From Theodoxus fluviatilis (lineage: Eukaryota; Mollusca; Gastropoda; Cycloneritida; Neritidae), in contig JAWQFJ010028916.1 of the NCBI GenBank assembly GCA_034096865.1, positions 1 to 30,000 on the forward strand: a stretch of DNA of 30,000 nt. Reading direction: 5' to 3'. Made by a program: the position numbers and the translations under genes. Shown one piece after another: positions 1 through 11,184 of the stretch. Each line of letters starts with the position of its first letter. Position 1 is the first letter of the stretch. The notes under the pieces were generated by a model, which was not told where the DNA came from, searched no databases, and was given only the letters and a program-made list of their open reading frames with translations.

Positions 1-1
1 C

Positions 2-2511
2 CATGGCAACACACTACGCTACTCACCTGACGTTTTCACAGCGAAAGTACTGGCGCCTCTACGAAACTTGCGCCACTTGACTCTCCACAACAACACGGAC
101 GACATGGCGGAAGACCTGGACTACCCCCACCTGGCTCTCTCCCGACTCCCCCTCCTGAAGGAACTGTCCCTGGACGGACTCACCAACAGGACCTTTGGAC
201 AGGGGTTCGCCAACCTGACCAACCTCCAGACCTTGACACTCTCTGGAATTCAGGGGTTCTGTGACATGATGACGGTTTTCAACGGGACATTTGATACAGT
301 TAGATCGTTGAAACATTTGTCGATTGTAAAGTGTGGTCTTCGACAGATAGAACGTGAAGCCTTTTTGCCTTTGCAAAATATTGATATTCTGGATGTCTCG
401 AAAAATTATGAATTAAAACTGGATGGGATGTCAAACGCAAGTTTCGGTTTGCAAAATTCCAGTATTCGTGTGCTGTACGCAAACGAGATCTACTCTCATT
501 TCTCCCCTTGCGTCATAATAATGACTGAACACACCAAGTATTTTATCAATACACACATAGAAGAGATTTACCTAGATCAAAATGAAATCCAGACCATGGA
601 GAAAGGAGCTTTTACTGCCCTTCTCCAATAATCTGAAAAAACTGTCTGCTCGCGGTAACACTTTCAAATTTGGACCCTACTGGTTTGATTTAATGAAAAT
701 GAATCGACTTGAAGTTCTGCTTTTGGGAATGTACAACGAAACACCATCACTACCGGTTAGTGGGCAGGACATGTATGATTCCTTCAACAACTATTACGAC
801 GACAGGGACACGTGCAGTGGCCTCAGAGAAGAGAAAAGGTGTGCACGTCGTGACAAGACCAAAAACGACATGATTCCATTACAGATAGAGCGTGTAAATG
901 CATTCACATTTGCCTTGCCGCCAAAGCTAAAAGAACTCAGCTTTCATGGAAGATTATTGAGGTACAATTTGAATCCTTTCAGTTTCTCTCCAAACAACTC
1001 GCTGGAAATTTTCGATGTTTCTATGAATATGATTCAGGCCTGGATAGGCCCCGTGAAAAACCTTAACAAACTGAAGCTTTTAAATCTTTCCCAAACCTAT
1101 GCCTCTGACGTAAGACCCACAATATTTAAATATACAACAGACATCGAAACTCTAGATACATCCCATAACTTTCTGGGGGAAGCGTTGAAATGTAATGACA
1201 GCCATGGTGTCTTTGATCCGCTGAAGTCTCTTCGACACTTGAATGTGTCCTTCAATGGTCTTTATCGCCTTCCCGAGTCTCTCTTTCGGGGACTGCTGTC
1301 ACTGTCAACACTCCGCCTCGAAGGCAACAACATCCGATCTGACGACTTTAAGGTCAACCTCATGGGCATGCCCAATCTCACCTATCTGGACCTGTCATCC
1401 AACTCCATTGAGACACTGTCATCCAAGACTCGTTCCATGATTGACAAAATGACGGCAGCTCGCAACGCTTCTCTGACCCTGAATCTTCGCAACAACCCCT
1501 TGGCGTGCACGTGCGGCAACCTGGACTTCCTGCGCTGGTTGCACAAGGCGCACGTGCAGCTGGTGCAGGCCGAGGAGCAGCAGTGCATCTACGAAAACGC
1601 CTCGCACGTGCCTCTGTGGGCGGGGCTGGAGGAGCTGGAGGCCAGCTGTGGAGAGCGAGGACTTCTGTTTGCAGGCTCCGCCCTGGCCTTCGTGTTGCTG
1701 TGTGCGGTCATCGTGGGCCTCGTCCTCTACCGCTACCGGTGGAAGCTCAGATACCTGTACTACATCCACAGGTAAGCATCATACGAGATAGAGACATTAT
1801 GATTGTCCATTGCCTTTCCCCTCTCGAGCATTTGTAATGTGACATCACTTTGATACTGTTGCTGTTGTTTGAACGCTGCCGCTAAATAATAAGATAGCGA
1901 GAATTCGACATTTGCGATAGTTGTAGACTACCATGTTCTTAAATAAAATTACCGGAAATGAAATCTCCATATTAGTTTGAAATATATCAGTGTAATTACC
2001 AAAGCCATTAAAATGTCAGAATAGTAACATCTGAATTTCTGTTATCAGGGGCCGGTACATGCAGGAGCAAGTGGCCAGAGAAGACTTCAGGTATGACGTC
2101 TTCCTCTCATACGACACTGACGACTACCAGTGGGTGACGAGACAGCTGCTGCCACACCTGGAGGCCCAAGGACTGAGGGTGTGCTTCCACCAGCGGGACT
2201 TCCTCCCAGGCAGACCCATCGCCGCCAACATCGTGGAGGCCGTCCAGACCAGCCGTCGCACCGTCTGCGTGCTGTCGCCCAACTTCCTGGACAGCCAGTG
2301 GTGCCTGTACGAGATGCAGATGGCCATCTTGGAGGGCGTGCACTCACACAGGGACGTGCTGCTGCTGCTGGTCTACGAGCACGTGGGTCCACAGGCGCTG
2401 CCCCGAGAGGTTCTGCACTACTACCAGACTGACTCGTACCTGGAGTACCCTCGCGATGCCAGGTGTCTGCCCTTCTTCTGGGAAAACCTGTCACTGGCAC
2501 TTCGCCAATGA
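2..2511 (+). CDS. Toll-like receptor copy A, 5'-partial, two exons, with a frameshift
   Basis: Cell-surface or endosomal pattern-recognition receptor of the TLR family. Exon 1 runs from the window edge to 1771 and exon 2 is 2049-2511. The frame opens at base 2 inside the LRR ectodomain, aligning with copy B from its HGN(K/T)LRY segment, so the signal peptide and LRRNT lie off the window. Visible parts are LRRs, a C-terminal Cys-rich cap (CTCGNLDFLRW...C), one TM helix (FVLLCAVIVGLVLY) and, in exon 2, a TIR domain with box 1 YDVFLSY, box 2 RDFLPG and box 3 FFW. The donor is CAG|GTAAGC at 1772 and the acceptor TTATCAG|G at 2047-2048 (phase 2). Around 610-613 copy A reads GCTTTTAC where copy B reads GCTCTAC. 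The one-base gain ends the upstream frame at 631, and the reading frame resumes in the frame of 582-1771. It is therefore a pseudogene unless the base is an error. A TLR is certain; functionality is not. Confidence 0.93.
1772..2048 (+). other. Intron between TM and TIR exons of TLR copy A
   Basis: This 277-bp intron has a GTAAGC donor and a TTATCAG acceptor. It is phase 2: AG from exon 1 plus G from exon 2 make an Arg codon, giving IHR-GRYMQEQ across the junction. It sits at exactly the same codon as the intron of copy B. It is AT-rich and has no ORF of note. Except for the last ~35 bases before the acceptor and a ~60-bp central stretch, it is hard to align with the copy B intron, in sharp contrast to the exons on both sides. 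Confidence 0.9.
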
Positions 2512-3055
2512 GGGCAGGTTTGCCCGTGTATTCCTAAGCAGACATTGCTTCAGCTGTGTATCTGTATGGCGTTGTAGCTACATTGCACCCTTGTCTTAGG
2601 CATGTGCAACCTTCCCCTCTTTCTGTCTCAAAGTTTTTTCACTGAAAGGACATCCAGTCACAGAAAGATGACGTGATGACTGAAAAGTTCTAATCTTTAT
2701 CAGAATGCTGTTTTGTAGAGAGGAAGAATATCTTTGAAAATAGATATTCCTTCACAAACATCAATTAGTTTTTACCTTGAATTTTATACCTGCAAATTTG
2801 ATTCGAAACTGGACCTTTGACTATGACGCCGTCCGAAATGAAACTCCTTTACATCCTTGAAACCAAATACGATGAACTCAAGCAGAACCAAACCGCTCAA
2901 TCAATTGATGATGTGTGATATATTCTTTTCAAGCCTCAAAGCTCGATCCTAGTAAATGGCGACTTTTCGGAATGATGCACGCAAAGAAATATTTTCCAAT
3001 GACAGAGTGACCATTTGCTCAACAGCCCGATGTTCATGATGGCTTTGAGGATGGT
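2512..3055 (+). other. 3' UTR and downstream flank of TLR copy A, shared with copy B
   Basis: The first ~150 bases after the stop codon are about 88% identical by eye to the sequence following the copy B stop (19,631 going down). Similarity then falls to roughly 65-70% but remains alignable to about 3055 (copy B side about 19,095). I see no canonical AATAAA close to the stop. The nearest one conserved in both arms is at about 4863 here and its mirror near 18,256, which would imply a very long 3' UTR if it were used. Confidence 0.6.
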
Positions 3056-4080
3056 AAGGGCGTGTATTGCATGGAGCGTTTTGTGAATGTCACTTTTTTC
3101 CTGATTCTTTTCTTTTTCTTCCTCCTATTCAAATTCGAGGGACATGGGACGTTAGAATGAGAAGTCAGACCATAGGACTGGATGCTGCCATGGACAGGCA
3201 CGTGCTGTTTAGCCCTTCATATAATCGGATACCGCCTAGAATTGTCACGTGTTGTCTGATGCAAGCGTATTGAGGATTTCGGATTGGACAGGGGAACGGG
3301 AGGGAGACTGATTATAATTTTAAGGGGGAATGTGTGAGATGCCAGATGCCAAACGAACACCACGTGTTCAAGGACTCCTCTCTCCGGGGTACAAGGCTGG
3401 AGCAGCGCCCCGGCTTGGAAGGCGGGCGAAGGCCCCCGCCTGACGTGGGTCCCTTCAGTAAAAGAGATTTGCCATTGATGAACCCTCTCCCACTACAAGC
3501 CTGGTGAGACCGACCTTCGTCAACCCCTTCCGGCCTCCAGTCCAGTTACTCCTCCTCTTCCCACCCTCCCACCCCCAACCACCCCCCCCCCCCCCCCCCC
3601 CCGGCTGCACCTAGTTTCGTGGTGATATATGTTCCAGGGTGAAGCCCGAAACACATTACAACGCATTGTGAACCAGTCTGCCCCCGTCATGATGAACCCA
3701 GACTCAAACAGCAAGAGTGGGAAGCGTGCGTGAAAGTGTGATTTGAACGGGATTCGATTCCAGTCTGGAGTTTATCCAGCGTGTAAATACCCCCCTCTTG
3801 AACGCTCGTATTACTTCTGTGTATTTGTCTAAATCACGGATTAATAGCTGTTGTTGAAATTATTCCCCGAGTACTGTATTTCGTTTTTGAAGTTATATCT
3901 AAGATCACACCTGATTATATATGCGTGGTTTTGGGTTAATGTCATTGAATCAGCCACTATTATCATTTCCAGGCATATGCCCGGATCATGGTGTTAAGAT
4001 AATCGTTTAGACCCTTGAGCACGATCTTTCCACCTGTTGATTATTACCCCCAGACGAACGAGATGTACCATCCAACAAGG
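3056..4080. repeat. Left-arm-specific segment of about 1 kb (possible insertion)
   Basis: The flanking sequences are contiguous in the right arm (around 19,070-19,095) but are separated here by about 1 kb. The segment contains a GC-rich stretch with an inverted repeat (GGCGGGC...GCCCCCGCC near 3420-3440), a pyrimidine-rich run ending in a 21-base poly(C) (3582-3602), and a tRNA B-box-like GATTCGATTCC near 3752-3762. No convincing A box or open reading frame accompanies the B box. It may be a degenerate retroelement or SINE insertion in the left arm, or the right arm may have lost it. Confidence 0.5.
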
Positions 4081-5276
4081 GTCTTGACAAGCGTATGTCA
4101 ACCAAAATCTCAAACCGGTGTCGGCTTTCCTGCGATTATTCCCAACAATATCATTGTTCATGTATCTATACATAGTGAATCGTTTTACAATAACGTTTTG
4201 AATATTGCGCATTTTGCAGAGTTATCAACTTTTATAATGCGATGTTAATTTAAGCAAATATTACAAAAATCACTAGTAGTCATGCACAGGAAAGTGAATT
4301 TTCCATCCATATAAAAACGTATATCAGTATTTTTATACCAGGAAAACCTTTTTGCTGACAATCAGTTCAAATGTCTCGCAAAAACACTGCTCATCAGAGT
4401 TATGATATGAATGGTAGGGAAAAGTTAACTTAATATATCTCCATTGTATTGGTTCAGTATTTGGAGCACATTTCCAACATAGACTGAAATCAAAGCAGAA
4501 GTTGAAGTTGACAGAAGCGTCTATATGTAAATATGTGTTAATTTCAGAGACTTGGACTGGCGTGATGAACATATTTAAGGTTAATGTTTGCAGACGTGTA
4601 AGCAGTTTTGACTTCTGAAGTCGTTCAATGGTTTACTCATGCAATGTACAGCTCATTTTGCTAGCTTAATCCCGCTTGTTCACAGAAGGCTGTGGTTGCA
4701 TTCTTGTTTGTATTGTTCAATTTCTTAAAAGATCCTTTCAACTCGTTGCACATATACATGTAATGAATGAATCTTTTGCTTACGCTATTTGCTATACATT
4801 TTAAAAAGAAAAATGATTATCTCATTCTGTCAGATTTGCTTATCAAACGAATGCTCTATTGCAAATAAACTTCATCTTACATTTACATAACTGCCCTTTC
4901 GTTTTGAATGCCGTTATCGTGTGCATAAGAAGGCATGTTTTAATGACAGTTACCAGGACAAGAACAGCTGAAACCAGAAACGGTGAATTGCATTATGACA
5001 GAAAATTTCCCAAGCATAACACTCTATACGACATGGGTGACGACGTACATGAGCTCTCTTGCTACCGTTCAGGTATGCTAGAGATAATTCTGTTTTCTCT
5101 GTTCTGTGCCAGATTGGCTCAACATAACAGACAATGTTCAAAGTTACTTCCCTTTCTCTTTGCCCTGTCTATCCTTCCTCTCTCCTCTGCTCTTTCCTCG
5201 TGTTTAGTGACGGCAGACATATTAGGAAGTATCGCTTTTGCAAACCTGGCATGGCCGTGACATCTTCCGTGTTCTA

Positions 5277-5667
<391 letters not shown>

Positions 5668-6338
5668 TCTATATGTAAAGCTACTTTTAAAATACGAGGA
5701 CAGGCTTGGAAATAGTGCGTATCAGAGATTGTTTTAGGCTATTTTGATGACTTTTTTTTCTTTAGAATTACAAAGATATATAATTAGGGGATGGGGTTCC
5801 AAATACGATGTTGGTAAACCAGCAGTGTAACTTGAAAGAAACGCGACCGTGCAAAGAATCACGCCGGAAATTATCACAGAGTTACCTCCCATGCAAACAT
5901 TTCTACTTTGCAAAAGAGAGGGTGAAGGCATAAGAGATTTACTACAGATTTGCTTCTGTACAATCTATTTTTGCAGGTTACAAAAAATCATTCTGTACAT
6001 TACGTAGCGCGCATAAAATCGCCCTCGCAAAGACGGTGAATGCAAAAGTTATTTACCTCCCTTGTTGCTATTTGCTAAAAATAGTACAATCAGCTGACCT
6101 ATATTTGCAGACGGATTGTTCTATTCATCAAGCAAATAAGGTGCATGCCATGATACCTCATGAGCTTGTAATGCTATTTTTGTATAACCCAGGCATTGAG
6201 GTAGCTTTACCGTTTGTTGTGATTAAACCGGGGTCACTGTCGGAGTATTCGTGCTCGCTGTTAGGGATGAAACGGTCGCTCCGAAGATGATTTCAGAATT
6301 AATACGTTCAGAGAAGCAGCATCGGCGACAGCATGAAC
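5668..6338. other. Non-coding spacer, no gene seen
   Basis: AT-rich sequence with short open frames only and no recognisable domain. Two short stretches (around 5880-5900 and 6045-6065) share a TTACCTCCC(A/T)TG motif, also seen inverted near 24,965. This is probably the edge of a dispersed repeat. Confidence 0.5.
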
Positions 6339-6455
6339 GGTTGTAGTGATAACGTGAAGTAGCATTAGATGTAGCACGGTTGTAGTGATAACGTGAAGTA
6401 GCATTAGATGTAGCACGGTTGTAGTGATAACGTGAAGTAGCATTAGATGTAGCAC
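6339..6455. repeat. Three-copy 39-bp tandem repeat
   Basis: Three perfect head-to-tail copies (6339-6377, 6378-6416, 6417-6455) of a 39-bp unit beginning GGTTGTAGTGATAACG and ending GATGTAGCAC. The repeat makes a three-fold peptide in one minus-strand open frame, which I do not regard as a gene. The lack of variation between copies suggests a recent expansion. Confidence 0.97.
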
Positions 6456-6504
6456 TAAAAGGACATTAGTTTTAGAGGAGGTACATGGTGGTGATGTGGG
6501 GGTT

Positions 6505-6542
<38 letters not shown>

Positions 6543-7661
6543 TGTTTTTGTTGTTGTCCTTGTTGTAGCAGCATCAGCAGCAGTAGGAGGTGGAGGAGGA
6601 AGGGGTTGATGATGATTGTTTTGTGGTTATTCTTTCGTTAGTCCTGGGCGAGTAGAGGAAGAAGAAGGAACTCTGATACGTTAGACCATCATTGTGAAAC
6701 CGTTGGAGCGGAACCTTTTATCAAAGACTATGCATTACTAGACCGCGCACTCGGCTATTTTTGCTATACGCGGAGCGAGGTACAAATTTCGAGTTACGTC
6801 CCCCTTTTTGCATGTCTTCTGACGCTGGCGAGAATAGCAAGGAATAGGAGTCTGCAACTTTCGGCGGCTTGCTTTCCTAATTCTGCAAACCACATACATA
6901 ATGCATACAGCAGAGGATAATTGCAATGAAATAATTTACCTCAAAGTATGGAAGAGGGTTTGATTTCCGCAGTTAGGGTTGCAGACGAATCCAGAATGCA
7001 GCTATGTCTATCCTGCTGTATTCTGAAGGGCGGGGGCAGGGTAAGGAAAAATTAATACCAAAGTCTTTCCGCACATTGTATTGCACAGTTTTAAACAAAG
7101 TCTGCATTTTTTATAACTGTGTAAGAGGGTGAGAATATGATGTAGAAACTTGTCTAGACCACTGCAGTTAAACGCACTATCTCCCATTCCCATTCTAGTG
7201 TTCAGTGGATTGTAACTGCAGAGATACGTGGGGGGTGTTTCGCTTGCACCCTGTCACTGCTGTAGAGATATATGATCGCGCAGACTGCCTTTCCCATGTG
7301 ACGTTTCCTCAAGCCTTTGTGTGCGTGTTTGAGATCACACCAAATTTTAGAGTTTATTCATTTAATGTACCATGTATTGTTTGTAGTATTGAATATATAC
7401 ATAGTGTTTACCCTTATCAACTACCCCATATATGGCAACCTGCACTCCGTGAGTTGTAAATGATAATATTAATGGAAAATGATGAATAAGTATCTGATTT
7501 TAATTTGCGCCTTACATACTTCACTTGCCATTCATTTGTCTACAAACCACTTTTGGAATTCATTCATTGGCGCAGGTTGTGCTTTGATTAACGCACTTTC
7601 CAACGGAGTGGAGTTTGCCATATGTGATTTTTGATTTGGGCTTCAAATAATTGTTAGAAGC
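6456..7661. other. Non-coding spacer with a (GTA)n run, no gene seen
   Basis: A (GTA)n trinucleotide run lies near 6507-6540, followed by G/T-rich sequence. The rest is unremarkable, apart from a dispersed motif at 6740-6820 (GACCGCGCACTCGGCTA, then CCCCCTTTTTGCATGTCTTC) that recurs inverted at 8943-9008. Confidence 0.5.
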
Positions 7662-8142
7662 TGTCATGTTGACACAGTTTCGCGTTCACTGGGAATCCTG
7701 TGTCCACGTTCTGCTAAGGAATTTAGCTTGCTTTCGCTGAAGTCCGGGTAGTGGCTATTTAAACCCAGTGGCTTACAGGGCAAGGGAGGAGGAGCACAGG
7801 GTACACAGAGTACGGAGCACCGGACACAGAGAGGCAGAGAGAGAGGTCACGGGAAGGTCAGCCAGTGGACGACTGTTATGCCTGTGTTGCCTTGAATTAC
7901 CTTGTTACCAGACCATGAAATAAAGACGGGGGAGAACTGACGTCCAGCCTTGGTTGTCATGCTGACCCTTTGGAGAGAGTGAAGGGAGAGGGGCACACAA
8001 CCCCTACACTTCCTGCCAGCCTGACCAGCTCGACCCAGGGGTCGGTCCTGCGCCATGGGGTAGAGAGAATTCCCAACGCCTCTCTATAGCCCCACCACGC
8101 GCCTAGGTCCCAACCCAGCAACAAACCCAACCCCTATCTACA
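7662..8142 (+). mobile_element. LTR-like segment, possible solo LTR
   Basis: This stretch has an LTR-like order of signals on the + strand: TGT start, a TATA-like TATTTAAA at 7756-7763, an AATAAAG polyadenylation-like signal at 7919-7925, and a possible ...CTACA end near 8142. The composition between about 7780 and 8100 is GC-richer than the flanks. There is no adjoining polyprotein and I found no target-site duplication, so the borders are guesses. It could instead be an unrelated transcribed repeat. Confidence 0.3.
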
Positions 8143-9215
8143 ACTGTATGTTCTCCTGAGGTACTACGGTGAAAGGAATCTTGTGCATCACAAATGACGG
8201 AGTTTAATTATTTTTCTTTTCTTCCCCGTCAAATCTTGACGTCTTGAATGTTGCACACATTTACTACATCTCGTCTCGTCTTAAGGGAAGCGGAAAAAAG
8301 ATGTTCCACTACGACCGTATGAGTATCTGGCATTTGATCATGATATTGTAGCGCAGTTTTCTCCTCCGTGCCTTCGTCGCTTCATTTTCAGCTATGAGAG
8401 AATTGAAGCGTCGATTCTAATTCCTGCTAGAAACACCATCGTGTTCAGTTATGAGAGGAAAAGCGTTCTAACCTATTGATGCCAGTCGCTTTCTCTAATG
8501 GGAGACCCAAGATGCCATCGCAGCCTTCTGCTCGATCGTCTAGCTGCTGCTCAGAGCGCTGACCATATGCGTCCGGTGTTTATTTCTTTATTTAGACCAG
8601 CTTGTTGGGGACGTACTTTTCCTTGGAGAAAATGGTGTTTAGATATTTTAGGAGAGATGTGGTTTACTTAAACTTTGACCTTTTTACCAGCTCTTGTGTG
8701 GGAATTTTCATTTTAGTGTTTACACTCGCTTCTCCAGGCACGCACTCGGCTGATTAGTATTCACGTTTACAAACGACGGAACGAACGATGTGTCACATAC
8801 ATTAATTCTGCCTTCAATAAATAATATAAAACCTTGCCCGCACTTGCAATTTTGCCATTCATACACTAAACTTTATTCCTCTCGCACATGGCATAGATGC
8901 AACACTCACTATACATGTGTATCGCGCACAAGCGCTCCGGGGGAAGACACGGAAAAGGGGGAGATCACTCTGTCGGAAATCTCACTAAAATTAGCCGAAT
9001 GCGCGGTCTTTAGTTATGTATGGTCTCTTACGTTATGACGCATGCTCTAATCCACTTGCAGTAGAAGGGAGAGAACTCTGTATGGAATTCAACCATTCGT
9101 GTGGCACTGGTTACGTCTCTAAGTATAAGCGTTTATTTCACGTAGTATTCTGATAATACGACATCTCCCCTTTTACGGTAACAACTCAAACAAGCAACTC
9201 TTAACTTCAATTATT
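8143..9215. other. Non-coding spacer, no gene seen
   Basis: Only short open frames without recognisable domains. It contains the inverted copy of the dispersed motif described at 6740-6820 (here 8943-9008). Confidence 0.5.
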
Positions 9216-10125
<910 letters not shown>

Positions 10126-10126
10126 A

Positions 10127-10433
10127 TGGATTAGCTCACTCGGTAGCGTGTCAAATATTTTTTTGTCGCTGGGGCACGCTTGGTTGTAGGGGATGCGCAT
10201 ACGGGTTCGAATCCACACAGAAGCTTCTTTTTTTTAATGTGTGTATGGTATTCAAGAGAAAGAGAGAGACACTCCACCCATTGTTGTACACGTGAGAGGT
10301 TACAGGTTCGAACCTTACTTTTCCCCCTCTCTTTTCTCGAGAGGTTGCGGGTTCGAATCTGATCTTTTGTTATTGTTGTTGTTGTTTTTTTAATGCCAAA
10401 ACCTGGAGGTTCAACACCAGCGGTTTTTATGGA
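10127..10433 (+). mobile_element. tRNA-derived SINE-like repeat, unit 1
   Basis: An internal Pol III promoter is visible: A-box-like TTAGCTCACTCGGTAGCG (10,131-10,148) and a perfect B box GGGTTCGAATCC (10,203-10,214). Two more B-box-like motifs follow at 10,304-10,314 (AGGTTCGAACC) and 10,349-10,359 (GGGTTCGAATC). A T7 run (about 10,157-10,163) lies between the A and B boxes and would be expected to terminate Pol III early. The unit ends with a TTG-rich stretch and a GCCAAAACCTGGAGG tail. It is followed head to tail by a second unit. The A-to-B spacing is wider than in a normal tRNA, so it is not a functional tRNA gene. Confidence 0.7.
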
Positions 10434-10818
<385 letters not shown>

Positions 10819-11184
10819 AACTCAGTTATTCCTGACTGGTGTCTTTGAACTAGCGTTCACGCTCAGTATTGTTTCACTTCCAGTGGAGCTACTTCGAAAA
10901 AAGTGAACGTATAACTTCGACTTTGGCATTTCAGCAAAGTGTCCCTGATAATTCTAATCTAACAATCTAAAGACAAACGACTGAACTTGAACGTAACTAC
11001 CAACTAACTCATAGGCTTTCGTAACAACGTCACTTAGGAAACCAAATTACACACTACAGTTTCCTTCATAGCGTCACTGAATTGATCGAGAGTTATACAC
11101 CAAAGGGTTCTTGGTTACCTCGATAATCCAATTTCGAATAAATCTAATGTGAATGTTTTCGTATCAAACACACGCCCGAAGCTT
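10819..11184. other. Flank of the Gypsy element, no gene seen
   Basis: AT-rich sequence downstream (minus-strand sense) of the Gypsy polyprotein. A 3' LTR would be expected about here, but I cannot define one because no second copy is present at the other end. Confidence 0.4.

Noticed and set aside
2087..2500. 137-aa minus-strand ORF opposite the TIR exon
   Set aside because: It is an antisense shadow of the GC-rich TIR exon, which has unmistakable TIR motifs on the + strand.
10131..10214. A functional tRNA gene
   Set aside because: A- and B-box sequences are present, but no acceptor stem or anticodon arm can be formed, the spacing is too wide and a T7 terminator lies between the boxes.
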